Position numbers and translations under genes: made by a program. 64,000 bases of DNA from Pseudomonas fluorescens (GTDB lineage: Bacteria > Pseudomonadota > Gammaproteobacteria > Pseudomonadales > Pseudomonadaceae): contig LR782234.1 in the NCBI GenBank assembly GCA_902825215.1, positions 3,100,001 to 3,164,000 of the forward strand. The letters run 5' to 3'. A model generated the notes under the pieces. The model ran no database searches, was not told the DNA's origin, and saw only the letters and a list, made by a program, of their open reading frames with translations. This document shows positions 16,473-25,758 of this stretch, one piece after another. Every line of letters starts with the position of its first letter. Position 1 is the stretch's first letter.

Positions 16473-17177
16473 ATGTTGAAACTTGAACTGGTCGGGCAGT
16501 ACTCGCCGAAATTACTCGAGGCCAATCAGGCCTATTCGTTCATCAACTTTGCCTCTATCAGCAGCGTCTTCGCGCAGCGCTCGGGCGCCATCACCTATTT
16601 TTGCGACGGCATGCTGATGTCCTCGTTCATGTCGCGGGTGACCGGCAGAACCATCGGCCGGGTCAGCTTCGACTTCACTTCGATCGCCGACCATGTCCTG
16701 GGCGGTGCCGAGCGTTTGGGCAAGCGGGTTTACTTCGTCGGCGCCCGGCAAGGCGAACTCGAGCTGTTCATGCGCAAGATTCAGGCCCTTTATCCGCGGC
16801 TGAGCATTGCCGGTTACCACAACGGCTATTTCAACGCTAACGAGGCCGCGGCGCTGCACGCCGACATCTGCCGCAGCGAAGCGAACATTCTGATTGTCGG
16901 CCTCGGCGCCGGCCTGCAGGAACAGTTCGAACAGGACGTGCTACGCGCAGGTTTTCAAGGCGTTGCCTTCACCTGTGGCGGCTTCATTCGCCAGGAAGCA
17001 CTGGCGTCGCGGCAATACTACCCGGCGCTGATCAATCGCCTGCACTTGCGCGCTTTCTACCGCATGTACCGCGAGCCGCACACGATCAAACGCTACCTCA
17101 TCGATTACCCAAGCAACTTCTTGCACCTGCTGGCCCTGCTCGCACGGCGCAAAGTTGCCATCAGTGTCGGGGAGTGA
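16473..17177 (+). CDS. WecG/TagA/CpsF family glycosyltransferase (GT26)
   Basis: 234 residues. Typical family features are FINFASISSVFAQRSGAITYFCDGM, a central VYFVGARQGELELFMRKIQALYP block, YHNGYF and LIVGLGAGLQEQF, with a C-terminal aromatic and basic segment likely to contact the membrane. Family members add an N-acetylmannosaminuronate, N-acetylmannosamine or glucuronate-type residue to a lipid-linked sugar; the substrate cannot be told from sequence. It starts 13 nt after ugd and its stop is 2 nt before the next ATG. Confidence 0.88.
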   Translation: MLKLELVGQYSPKLLEANQAYSFINFASISSVFAQRSGAITYFCDGMLMSSFMSRVTGRTIGRVSFDFTSIADHVLGGAERLGKRVYFVGARQGELELFMRKIQALYPRLSIAGYHNGYFNANEAAALHADICRSEANILIVGLGAGLQEQFEQDVLRAGFQGVAFTCGGFIRQEALASRQYYPALINRLHLRAFYRMYREPHTIKRYLIDYPSNFLHLLALLARRKVAISVGE

Positions 17178-17179
17178 CC

Positions 17180-18262
17180 ATGCACATTCTGTTCATTCTC
17201 AAGGATTTCAAATCCGGTGGCGGCGTCGAGCGCGTGCAGCAGCGGCTGTCCGAGCAGTTTCTCAAGGATGGCCGGCGCGTGAGTTTCTTCGTCATGAACG
17301 GCGAAACCCCGGACACCGAAGGCAATCAACGTCACCACAGCGGTGGCGGCAACGGCATCGCCGGCCTGCTCCGCTCGATCGTGCTGTTGCGCCGGGTAAT
17401 TCGTGATGAGCAGGTGACCCACCTGATTTCCGCCAAGGAGCAGGCCAACGTCTGCACCTGGTTCGCCACGCTGGGCAGTGCCTGCAAAGTCATCTACAGC
17501 CGCCACATTGCCCTCGATTGCAAAGAACAGAAAACCAATCCGTCGAGCCTGCGCCTGCTGTACGCCTTGTACCTGTGCGGCAGCGGCAAAGTGGTCACGG
17601 TTTCCACCGCGTTGCGCCAGTCGCTGGTCAGCCTGTTGCCGTGGGGCCGCAAGCGCATCAGCTTTTGCCCGAACGCGGTGATCACTGAACAACTGTTCCA
17701 GGCCTCACGGGCGCCACTCCTTGCCGGGTTGCCCGAAGCTTACTGGTTGGGGTTGGGACGCCTGACCCAGCAGAAAGGCTTTGACCTGTTGCTCGACGCC
17801 TACGCCCTGGCCTTGCAACAGCGCACGTTGCCGGACCTGGTGATCGCCGGCGACGGCCCCATGCGCGACGCACTCAAAGCGCAGGCGCAACGCCTGGGTA
17901 TCGCACGACGGGTGCACTTCACCGGTTACCTGAGCAATCCCTATCCGCTGCTGAGAAACGCGCGGTTGTTCATTCTCAGCTCCACCCACGAAGGCATGCC
18001 GACCGTGCTGATCGAAGCGCTGGCACTGGGCACGCCGGTGCTGGCCAGCGACTGCGAAACCGGCCCCCGAGAACTGCTGGACAACGGCCAGCTCGGCCTG
18101 CTGGTCAAGGTCAACGACGTGCCGGCACTGGCTGACGGAATGCTGCAAAGCCTGACTTCGCGCGATGACGCGATGCCCCACGAACACACCCTGACCGAAG
18201 CGCTGCGTCCTTACACCAGCCAGCACGCGGCCCAGGCGTATTACCAGGTATGGAATCAATGA
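17180..18262 (+). CDS. glycosyltransferase family 4
   Basis: 360 residues from the ATG at 17180, whose ribosome site GGGGAG overlaps the end of the preceding gene. It has a GT-B fold: N-terminal LKDFKSGGGVERV acceptor-side loop, YWLGLGRLTQQKGFDLLLDAY, LVIAGDGPMRD, and the C-terminal donor-binding STHEGMPTVLIEALALGTPVLASD (E-x7-E type). A retaining glycosyltransferase acting on the lipid-linked repeat unit; donor and linkage are not predictable. It overlaps the next gene by ATGA. Confidence 0.9.
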   Translation: MHILFILKDFKSGGGVERVQQRLSEQFLKDGRRVSFFVMNGETPDTEGNQRHHSGGGNGIAGLLRSIVLLRRVIRDEQVTHLISAKEQANVCTWFATLGSACKVIYSRHIALDCKEQKTNPSSLRLLYALYLCGSGKVVTVSTALRQSLVSLLPWGRKRISFCPNAVITEQLFQASRAPLLAGLPEAYWLGLGRLTQQKGFDLLLDAYALALQQRTLPDLVIAGDGPMRDALKAQAQRLGIARRVHFTGYLSNPYPLLRNARLFILSSTHEGMPTVLIEALALGTPVLASDCETGPRELLDNGQLGLLVKVNDVPALADGMLQSLTSRDDAMPHEHTLTEALRPYTSQHAAQAYYQVWNQ

Positions 18263-19371
18263 AAAAATTCCTCATCATCCTCCACGACCTCAGCGCCGGC
18301 GGTGCCGAGAAAATGATGACGCGCCTGGCCGGTGCGCTGGTCGACGCGGGCAACGACGTGACCCTGCTCCTGCTCACCGGCGGCGGCATCAACGCCAAAT
18401 ACCTTGATCCACGCGTCAAGACTGTCGAATTGCACAGCCCGCGCAGCGTTCGCGCGATTCCGGCACTCGCGCGTTTTCTGCGCGCCAATCGTTTCGATGC
18501 GCAACTGGCAGCGCTGACCCACGTCAACGTCGTGGCCATCGCCGCGGCGCTGCTGTCCGGCACGCTGGCGCGGCTGCACGTCAGCGAACGCAACGCGTTT
18601 TCCCACGACAAACACGTCAATCCAGCCCTCATGGTGCGGCTGGCCTACAGCGCGGCACCGCTGCTGTATCGGCTGATTCCCAACCCGGTGATCTGCGTGT
18701 CGAAAGGCGTCGCCCAGGATCTGGTCGATACCACTATCGCGCGCCGCCAGGACGTGACCACTGCCGACAATCCGGTGCTCGACGACGACTTCTACAAAAA
18801 GCGCCCGGGCCGCCCCAGTCACCGCTGGCTACTGGAAAAGTCCGGCGCGGTGATCGTTGCCGTCGGCCGTCTGGCCCGGCAAAAAGGTTTCGACACGTTG
18901 ATCAGCGCGTTGGCCGCGCTACCGGATACCAGCGTGCGCTTGATCATCTTTGGCGAAGGTGCGCTGCGCCCGCAATTGCTGGAACAGGCCCGCGAGCTGG
19001 GCGTCGCCGAGCGTGTCGACCTGCCGGGCTACACCGCCGACCCGCTGGCGGAAGTCGCTGCGGCCGATTGTTTTGTCTTGTCGTCGCGCTTCGAGGGCAG
19101 CCCGAATGCGCTGGTCGAGGCCTTGGCCACGGGCACGCCGGTGGTCGCGACTCGCTGCCCCCACGGCCCGGCAGAAATTCTTATCAATGGTCTGGTGGCG
19201 CCGCTGGTCGAGGTCGACGACGCGCTCGCGCTGTCGCAGGCGATCGGCCTGCAGCTCAACACGCCGCGCCATTTCAAGCGCGATACCCGGCTCGAGGCGG
19301 CGGCCCGCTTCGCCAATACCCGCGCCTTGCAGACCTACCTCACGGCGATGCTTGGGAGCGCCGCATCATGA
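18259..19371 (+). CDS. glycosyltransferase family 4
   Basis: 370 residues. The ATG at 18259 overlaps the previous stop (ATGA); an in-frame ATG at 18250 is an alternative. The opening LHDLSAGGAEKMMTRLA is typical of GT4 enzymes, followed by VAVGRLARQKGFDTLI, LIIFGEGALRPQLLEQA and SSRFEGSPNALVEALATGTP. A second retaining glycosyltransferase of the repeat unit. It is translationally coupled at both ends, the next start overlapping its stop. Confidence 0.9.
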   Translation: MKKFLIILHDLSAGGAEKMMTRLAGALVDAGNDVTLLLLTGGGINAKYLDPRVKTVELHSPRSVRAIPALARFLRANRFDAQLAALTHVNVVAIAAALLSGTLARLHVSERNAFSHDKHVNPALMVRLAYSAAPLLYRLIPNPVICVSKGVAQDLVDTTIARRQDVTTADNPVLDDDFYKKRPGRPSHRWLLEKSGAVIVAVGRLARQKGFDTLISALAALPDTSVRLIIFGEGALRPQLLEQARELGVAERVDLPGYTADPLAEVAAADCFVLSSRFEGSPNALVEALATGTPVVATRCPHGPAEILINGLVAPLVEVDDALALSQAIGLQLNTPRHFKRDTRLEAAARFANTRALQTYLTAMLGSAAS

Positions 19372-20681
19372 GCACCCTGACGATCCGATATTCGACGTTG
19401 CGCGACGGCTTCGCCCTGTTCGGCGTGCTGTTTTACATCCAGGTGATTACCTTTGCCCTCGGGCTGGGCAGCGGGTTCAGCTTCGGCGACGTCGACAAAG
19501 ACCTCGAAGGCAGCGTCGCCAATCAGGTCTGTGGCCTGGTGACGTTGTTGGTGCCGTTGTTTTTCTTTATCCGCAACAAGGTCTTCCTGAGCAAAACCTT
19601 CTACCGCAGCAACTTTTTCCTGCTGCTGTTCCTGTTTTGTGTGATCGCCTCAATCGGCTGGTCCCATGACCCGATGCTCAGCCTGAAACGAGTGATCGCC
19701 CTGCTTGGCGTGGTGTTTTTTGCCGGCTTCATTGCCTGGAACTACCCGCTGGAAAAAATCGTCTTCATGCTCGGCTGTGCGATCGGCGCTGCGGCGTTCA
19801 TCGGGCTGATACTGGCGGTGGTCATGCCTGACGTCGCGTTCCTCTCCGGGGGCATTCGCGACGGCGCCTTCAAAGGGATTTTTGCCGAAAAGAATGCCGG
19901 GGCGCGCCTCAACGCCGTGGCCATCCTGTTATTGCTGCCGATGATCCGCCAGGGCAACCGCCGCGCGCTGTTCTGCGCTTTGTGTTCACTGGTGGCGATT
20001 CTGCTCGCGCAATCGGCGACCGGCGTCGCGCTGGTCGTGTTCGGCTCGGTGAGCTACTGGTATTTCCTGACCCTGATCCGTCTGCGCATCCACCGCTCGC
20101 AGGGGCTGTTTTTCGCCAGCACGGTGCTGTTTCTGCTGGCGGGCCTGTTGCTCTACAACCACGTCGCCTGGCTGCTGGAAATCGCTGGCCGTGACCCGTC
20201 GCTGACCGACCGCACGCTGATCTGGGAACTGCTCTCACCCTTCGTCGAGCAGGAATGGCTCAAGGGTTATGGCTTCGGCGCGTTCTGGGCCAGCCCCGAT
20301 GCCGATGCGTTCATCACCCGTTGGGGCTACATCGGCAACGCCCACAGCGGCTACATGGAAACCCTGCTCAACGGCGGTGTGATCCAGTTGAGCGCGCTGG
20401 TTCTACTGTTCGGCGAAGCGCTGCTCAAACAGTACCGCGCCGTGACCGCCAACCACACGGCGCAACTGCGCGCCAGTGCGCTGGTGATCATCGGCCTGTT
20501 CGCCGTGACCAACTACGTGGCGTACGTGATTCCCAACTACCGCTCCGCCGAATTCCTGGTGTTTTGCACCCTCGCCCTGTCCTTCCGGCATCAACTGGTG
20601 ATGCTCCCCGCGTTCAAACCGGCAAACCTGCGCCAGCGTCAGGCTGGCCGGGCATTTGCGCCTGATTCCGCCAAGGCGTAA
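19368..20681 (+). CDS. Wzy-type polymerase / O-antigen ligase family protein
   Basis: 437 residues from the ATG at 19368, overlapping the preceding stop, with GGGAG 9 nt upstream. About ten to twelve membrane helices surround one larger periplasmic loop (LLEIAGRDPSLTDRTLIWELLSPFVEQEWLKGYG...) with the GRDPSLTDRT/W motif and a downstream GNAHSGYMETLLNGG segment, both typical of the Wzy_C/O-antigen ligase superfamily. In this position it is most likely the polymerase that joins flipped repeat units in the periplasm; ligase activity cannot be excluded by sequence. Confidence 0.85.
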   Translation: MSTLTIRYSTLRDGFALFGVLFYIQVITFALGLGSGFSFGDVDKDLEGSVANQVCGLVTLLVPLFFFIRNKVFLSKTFYRSNFFLLLFLFCVIASIGWSHDPMLSLKRVIALLGVVFFAGFIAWNYPLEKIVFMLGCAIGAAAFIGLILAVVMPDVAFLSGGIRDGAFKGIFAEKNAGARLNAVAILLLLPMIRQGNRRALFCALCSLVAILLAQSATGVALVVFGSVSYWYFLTLIRLRIHRSQGLFFASTVLFLLAGLLLYNHVAWLLEIAGRDPSLTDRTLIWELLSPFVEQEWLKGYGFGAFWASPDADAFITRWGYIGNAHSGYMETLLNGGVIQLSALVLLFGEALLKQYRAVTANHTAQLRASALVIIGLFAVTNYVAYVIPNYRSAEFLVFCTLALSFRHQLVMLPAFKPANLRQRQAGRAFAPDSAKA

Positions 20682-20698
20682 CCCAAGGAGAAGCTGCC

Positions 20699-21643
20699 GT
20701 GACAAACCAAACCCCGCAGACCGTGTGCGTTCTGATCCCGATGTACAACGGCGTCGACAGCATCGAGCAGACGCTGACCTCGCTGGCCGAGCAGACTCGC
20801 CTGCCCGATCACGTCATCGTCATCGACGATGGCTCCACCGATGACGGGCCGCAACGGGTCCGGGATTTCGCCGCGCCGTTTCGCCTGACCCTGTTGCAGC
20901 AGGCCAATGCCGGCCAGGCCAGTGCGCGCAATACCGGTTTGCACCACAGTAAGGAAACCTTCGTGGCGATGCTCGATGCCGATGACCAGTGGCGCCCGCA
21001 AAAGCTTGAGCTGCAACTGGCGCTGTACGACGAACTTGAACAGCAGGGCCGCCCGGTCGGGCTGATCGATTGCTACACCCAGGTCAATTACAGCAACGGC
21101 AAGCGCCAACTCGACGCCGTGCGCAAGAACGGCATGCACTTCTACGACTTCGTCCACGCCAACGTGCTCAATGGTGTGTCGGCCGCGCTGGTCAAACGCG
21201 ACGTGATGCTGCAACTCGGCGGCTTCGATGCCGGCCTGCGTTACTGCGAGGACCGCTTCATGTGGACGCGCATCGCCGAACACTGGGAAATCCACACGGT
21301 CCCGCAGGTGCTGCTCGAACGCACGGTCAACGACGGCAACATGACCGCGCAACCGAAAAAGCACTACCAGAACAAGATCAAGTTCATCGACGTGTACCTC
21401 GAGCGCTATGGCGCGCAGCTGAGCAAACAGCAACACATCGATTTCGTGCTGGGCAATCACACCGATTTTCTCAATACCTTTTCCCGGCGTGGCGATCATG
21501 CCGAGGTGCTCGATGTATACCGGCGGATGTTCGAATACTCCTGGCAGACGCTGATCTTCGATCACGGCAAACCGACCTTGCGCTGTCTCTACGCCCTCGC
21601 CCGCACGGGGTTCAAGGCACCGGCATCAACCGCCGCTCAATGA
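20699..21643 (+). CDS. glycosyltransferase family 2
   Basis: 314 residues with a GTG start (20699) and strong AAGGAG 8 nt upstream. GT-A fold: VCVLIPMYNGVDSIEQTL, VIVIDDGSTDDG, NAGQASARNTG and the metal-binding DADDQW. The C-terminal part includes GGFDAGLRYCEDRFMW, typical of inverting GT2 enzymes. Donor sugar unknown. Confidence 0.92.
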   Translation: MTNQTPQTVCVLIPMYNGVDSIEQTLTSLAEQTRLPDHVIVIDDGSTDDGPQRVRDFAAPFRLTLLQQANAGQASARNTGLHHSKETFVAMLDADDQWRPQKLELQLALYDELEQQGRPVGLIDCYTQVNYSNGKRQLDAVRKNGMHFYDFVHANVLNGVSAALVKRDVMLQLGGFDAGLRYCEDRFMWTRIAEHWEIHTVPQVLLERTVNDGNMTAQPKKHYQNKIKFIDVYLERYGAQLSKQQHIDFVLGNHTDFLNTFSRRGDHAEVLDVYRRMFEYSWQTLIFDHGKPTLRCLYALARTGFKAPASTAAQ

Positions 21644-21656
21644 TCCGGTAACCGCC

Positions 21657-23075
21657 ATGGCCAATCACCGCCTCGTCACCCTCGGCTGGATCTTCACCGA
21701 AAAGTTCGGCCTGATCCTGCTGTCGATGATCACTTTCGTCGCCTATGCGCGCCTGCTGTCACCGGCCGAGCTGGGTGTGGGCACGATCATCATCGCCATC
21801 GTCGAGCTGGTCGGGCTGATCTACTCCTCGGTGCTGGAGGACCCGCTGGTCCGCCTCGAACGTCTGGAAGACAAACACATCTCGACGGCGTTCTGGGCGG
21901 CGGTGCTGGTCAGCCTCGCATCGATTGTGCTGATCTCCGTGGCGGTGCTGTTTTATACGACTGACCCGGTGCTGCGCTGGATGACCGCGCTGGCCTCGGT
22001 GAAAATCCTGTTCACCATGATGGCGCGGGTCTACGTGGCGCAAATGCGCCGCAGCGGCAACTTCAAGGCGCTCGCCTCGCGCACCTTGCTGGGCAAGATT
22101 GTCGGCGGTTTCGCCGGTATCGCGGTGGCGCTCTGGGGACTGGGCGCCTGGGCGGTGATTGCCCAGGCGCTGATCATGGAGTTCGTCTCGATTATCGTGC
22201 TGATGCGCGCAGACCCGCGGCGCATCGCCTTTTACATCGACGGTGCGTTCTTGCGTGAGCTGATCAAGGCCGGCACACCGGTGGCGATCAATGCACTCAG
22301 TTCACAAACCTTGCAGCGCGGCGTCAACGTGGTGCTGGGGATGACCGCCGGGGCGAATGCGGTCGGCATGTTCAACATGGCCATGCGCATCATCGACCTG
22401 CCGCGCACGGCGATTTACAACGGCCTGCTGAGCTATGCGTTGCCAGCGTTTTCCCGGCGCAGCACCGAGCCGTTGCGCCTGCTCGGGATCATCGGCGATT
22501 CGACTGTGGTCAGCAGCTTTCTGTTGACGCCGCTGTTCCTCGGTATCGCCCTGACGGCAAGCGATCTGATCCTGCTGATCTTCGGCGCCAAGTGGGCCGA
22601 GGCGATTCCTCTGCTGCAAGTGCTGGCGTGCACGGCGGCCGTCGGCAACATGGCGATGTACGCCACCACCGCGCTGGTCGCGGTCAACCGCAGCCACTTG
22701 ACGATCAAAGCCGAAGTGCTGACCACGCTGCTGGCGCTGTTGTTGGTGTACGTCTTCGGCAGTGTCTATGGCGGCATGGCCGCTGCGGTGGCGCTGCTGG
22801 TGCGCATGCTGCTGATCACACCCCTGCAGATTCGCGGCCTGAACGCTGCCGTCGGTTACGACTGGCACCGCTTCTTCAACTCCAATTACCGCAGTGTGCT
22901 GGCCTCGCTGGTGATGGTCACGACCGTGTTGTCGGTGTCGCCGCACCTGGCCGTTCAAGGCTACCTGCACCTGCTGTGCGACATCTCGCTTGGCGCGCTG
23001 AGCTATGCCGTGGCGTATAGCGTCCTGCACCCGCGCTGGCCGCAGGAATTCAAATCGGTGTTCACCGCTCGCTGA
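21657..23075 (+). CDS. wzx: Wzx-type polysaccharide flippase
   Basis: 472 residues, with about twelve to fourteen hydrophobic helices and the family start WIFTEKFGLILLSMITFVAYARLLSPAELGVG characteristic of MOP-superfamily polysaccharide transporters (Wzx, MATE-related). It would flip the undecaprenyl-linked repeat to the periplasm for the Wzy protein encoded two genes upstream. Completes, with wzy and wzc, a Wzx/Wzy-dependent assembly line. Confidence 0.9.
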   Translation: MANHRLVTLGWIFTEKFGLILLSMITFVAYARLLSPAELGVGTIIIAIVELVGLIYSSVLEDPLVRLERLEDKHISTAFWAAVLVSLASIVLISVAVLFYTTDPVLRWMTALASVKILFTMMARVYVAQMRRSGNFKALASRTLLGKIVGGFAGIAVALWGLGAWAVIAQALIMEFVSIIVLMRADPRRIAFYIDGAFLRELIKAGTPVAINALSSQTLQRGVNVVLGMTAGANAVGMFNMAMRIIDLPRTAIYNGLLSYALPAFSRRSTEPLRLLGIIGDSTVVSSFLLTPLFLGIALTASDLILLIFGAKWAEAIPLLQVLACTAAVGNMAMYATTALVAVNRSHLTIKAEVLTTLLALLLVYVFGSVYGGMAAAVALLVRMLLITPLQIRGLNAAVGYDWHRFFNSNYRSVLASLVMVTTVLSVSPHLAVQGYLHLLCDISLGALSYAVAYSVLHPRWPQEFKSVFTAR

Positions 23076-23107
23076 ATTCAGTCCCCGAAAAACAGGAAGG
23101 CCCATCC

Positions 23108-24163
23108 ATGCGTAAAACTACGTTGATTACTGGCGGCGCCGGTTATATCGGCTCGCACACCGCTTTGGCCCTGATCAATGCCGGACGCCACGTGCTGGTG
23201 CTCGACAACCTGTGCAACAGCAGTCGCGAGTGCATCAAGCGTCTGGAGCAGTTGACCCTGAGCCGGGTGGATTTCATCAGGGGCGACATTCGCGATGCGC
23301 ACTTGCTCGACAATATCTTCGGCCGCTACGACATCGACGCCGTGGTGCATTTCGCCAGCCTTAAATCCGTGGCCGAAAGCGTGAGCAACCCGTTGGACTA
23401 CTACACCAACAATGTCGCCGGCACGCTGGAACTGTGCCGGGCGATGGCGCGCAACGAGGTGTTCAAACTGGTCTTCAGCTCTTCGGCGACGGTGTACGGC
23501 GATCCGGCGAGCACGCCGATTTCAGAAGATTTCGGCACCGGCAAACCGGTCAACCCCTACGGCCGCAGCAAACTGATGATCGAGGAGCTGCTGACCGACC
23601 TGTGCCACTCGGATCCACGCTGGAGCATTGCCTTGCTGCGCTATTTCAACCCCATCGGCGCCCACGAAAGCGGGATGATCGGTGAAGATCCCAGCGGCCG
23701 GCCGAACAATCTGTTGCCGTGCCTGACCCAGGTCGCCATTGGCCGCATACCTGAGCTGACGGTGTTCGGCAGCGATTATCCGACCGTCGATGGCACCTGC
23801 GTGCGCGACTACATCCATGTCGTCGATCTCGCCATCGGCCATCTCAAGGCGTTGTTGAAGTTGCAGCAAACCAGCGGCGTCGATGTGTGGAACCTCGGCA
23901 CCGGCGTCGGTTACAGCGTGCTGCAGATCATTCAAAGTTTCGAAGACATCACCGGCATCGCCATTCCCTATCGCTTTGCCCCGCGCCGCGCAGGTGACGT
24001 TGCCAAAATGTTTGCCGACCCGGGCAAGGCTGGGCGGGAACTGGGCTGGACCGCGCAACGCGACCTGCAACAGATGATCGTCGATGCCTGGCGCTGGCAG
24101 TCGTGCAATCCGCAGGGCTACCAGTCTTCGTTCAAGATCCCCGCGCTGAGTGTGGCCCGATGA
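23108..24163 (+). CDS. galE: UDP-glucose 4-epimerase
   Basis: 351 residues. TGGAGYIGSHTA opens the NAD-binding fold; FASLKSVAESVSNPLDYY, SSSATVYG and the YGRSK Tyr/Lys pair form the active site; RYFNPIGAHESGMIGEDP and DGTCVRDYIHVVDLA are GalE signatures. Interconverts UDP-Glc and UDP-Gal, indicating galactose (or a derivative) in the polymer. An AGGAAGG ribosome site precedes the ATG. The stop overlaps the next start (ATGA). Confidence 0.95.
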   Translation: MRKTTLITGGAGYIGSHTALALINAGRHVLVLDNLCNSSRECIKRLEQLTLSRVDFIRGDIRDAHLLDNIFGRYDIDAVVHFASLKSVAESVSNPLDYYTNNVAGTLELCRAMARNEVFKLVFSSSATVYGDPASTPISEDFGTGKPVNPYGRSKLMIEELLTDLCHSDPRWSIALLRYFNPIGAHESGMIGEDPSGRPNNLLPCLTQVAIGRIPELTVFGSDYPTVDGTCVRDYIHVVDLAIGHLKALLKLQQTSGVDVWNLGTGVGYSVLQIIQSFEDITGIAIPYRFAPRRAGDVAKMFADPGKAGRELGWTAQRDLQQMIVDAWRWQSCNPQGYQSSFKIPALSVAR

Positions 24164-25662
24164 AACTTCATGGCGTGCTGTTTCTCTGGCTGCTGGGGTA
24201 TGCCCTGGCCGGCAACGCCGCGCCAGCGCCCCCCGGTGTTCCCGCCGCCGGGCTGGTGCTGTGGCTGGACGCGGCGGATGCGCAAAGCGTGCAGCTTGAT
24301 GAGCAGAACCGCGTGCTGCGCTGGAAGGACAAATCCGCCAGCGGCCATGATGCCAGCGCCGACAGTCCCGGCGTGGCGCCACAGTGGCTGCCGGACGCGG
24401 TGAACGGTCGTGCGGTGGTGCGCTTCAACGGCGTGTCGGGTTTGCTCGGCAAAGCCATCCGCAGCGCCAAAGGCCCGGTGACGGTGTTGGTGGTATCGCG
24501 GCGTACGGCGGAACAAGCCGGGACCGATCCTTGGCAACGCTTGTTCAGCTCGCGCCCGCAAACCGCCGACAACGATAACGTCCTGCCGAATTTCGCCATC
24601 AGCCTGCGCGACACCGCCGCGTATGCGATCAACGTTTCGGTGCTGGAACTGTACGACGTACCGATCGGCCCGTTTGGCATCGGCCGCAACGCCGTTGGCA
24701 CCGCGGACAACTTTCGCGGCGACATTGCCGAAGTGCTGGTCTATGACCGTGCGTTTGCCTCGCTCGCCGACCGCCAGCAAGCCTTTCAGTACCTCGCTGA
24801 CCGCTGGACCGTGGCAGTCCCGCCGATCGCTGATACCTGGACCCGCGTCGGTCCGCTCGGCGCTGTGCCGAACCGGACCAACAGCAACCTGCCGCTGTCC
24901 GATCAGGCCAACCGCGCGCAGTGGGTGCTCAACGACAAGCTGTCCGACGAATTCAACGGCAGCACCCTCGACCGCACACGCTGGCACGTCAACCACGGCG
25001 TCGGCAACGAATCGCTCGGCCGCAAACCGGCGCTTTACACCGAGAAAAACGCCAGCGTCAGCAACGGCAACCTGAACATCGTCTTTCGCAAGGAAACCCT
25101 GCCGGAAAAATACGTCAAGCTCGGTTTCAAGGACTACACCTCCGCCATGGTCCGCACCCTTGAGAAGGGTCTGTTCGGCTATTACGAAGCGCGGGCGAAA
25201 CCGATGAATTCCGCCGGCTCCAGCGCCTTCTGGCTGGCCTGGACGGGCATGGCCGACAATGCCACCGAAATCGACATTTTCGAAATCGCCGGCAAGACCA
25301 AGGACGGCAAGCTGGACCGCTCGTACCACATGAACGCCCACCTTTGGGCGACGCCGCAAAGCACCGAGCACATCGCCGATGGCAGCATCTGGGTCAGCCC
25401 ATGGCGGCTGGCCGATGACTTCCATGTTTACGGCTTCGACTGGCAGCCCGATACGCTGCGCTGGTATGTCGATGGCGTGCTGGTGCGCGAATCACGCAAT
25501 AAATATTTCTTCTTCCCGATGGAAATCGTCTTCGACAGCGAGGCCATGTGGTCATGGTTCGGCGTGGTCGACGATGCCGACCTTCCCTCAACGTTCGAAG
25601 TCGACTACATCAAGATGTGGCAACGCCGTGCGTCGCTGTCCCAGGCCGGGAGCACGCCATGA
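24160..25662 (+). CDS. secreted GH16 glycoside hydrolase with N-terminal LamG-like domain
   Basis: 500 residues from the ATG overlapping the galE stop. Signal peptide to about AGNAA. Residues about 25-215 form a concanavalin/LamG-like domain (LVLWLDAADAQSV...RWKDKSASGHDA, VVRFNGVSG, FRGDIAEVLVYDR). The C-terminal half is GH16: LSDEFNGSTLDRTRWHV, GLFGYYEARAKP, and the catalytic EIDIFE (about residue 370) with nucleophile and acid/base Glu, then FHVYGFDWQPDTLRWYVDG. Such enzymes in EPS clusters (compare ExoK) trim or release the polymer. It may also have transglycosylase activity; the substrate is presumably the cluster's own polysaccharide. Confidence 0.9.
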   Translation: MKLHGVLFLWLLGYALAGNAAPAPPGVPAAGLVLWLDAADAQSVQLDEQNRVLRWKDKSASGHDASADSPGVAPQWLPDAVNGRAVVRFNGVSGLLGKAIRSAKGPVTVLVVSRRTAEQAGTDPWQRLFSSRPQTADNDNVLPNFAISLRDTAAYAINVSVLELYDVPIGPFGIGRNAVGTADNFRGDIAEVLVYDRAFASLADRQQAFQYLADRWTVAVPPIADTWTRVGPLGAVPNRTNSNLPLSDQANRAQWVLNDKLSDEFNGSTLDRTRWHVNHGVGNESLGRKPALYTEKNASVSNGNLNIVFRKETLPEKYVKLGFKDYTSAMVRTLEKGLFGYYEARAKPMNSAGSSAFWLAWTGMADNATEIDIFEIAGKTKDGKLDRSYHMNAHLWATPQSTEHIADGSIWVSPWRLADDFHVYGFDWQPDTLRWYVDGVLVRESRNKYFFFPMEIVFDSEAMWSWFGVVDDADLPSTFEVDYIKMWQRRASLSQAGSTP

Positions 25663-25725
25663 GCCGCCACTGCTGTTTCAGCTTGCGCCTTGGGTCGAAT
25701 CCTGTTCGGCAGAGTCGTCAGTTTT

Positions 25726-25741
25726 TGATCAGCGCTGATCA
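25726..25741. repeat. perfect 16-bp palindrome in the gap before the acyltransferase gene
   Basis: TGATCAGCGCTGATCA, symmetrical with no spacer, preceded by TTTTT on the left. It lies 17 nt before the acyltransferase start, between two operon genes that are otherwise separated by a 96-bp gap. It could be a dimeric regulator's operator or a hairpin affecting readthrough; no partner copy was seen in the window. Confidence 0.5.
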
Positions 25742-25758
25742 GTCCGGAGCGCATCTAC

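Noticed and set aside
25685..25710. tRNA-like GGGTCGAATCC sequence
   Set aside because: No acceptor stem, anticodon arm or D arm around it; chance resemblance of the T-loop.
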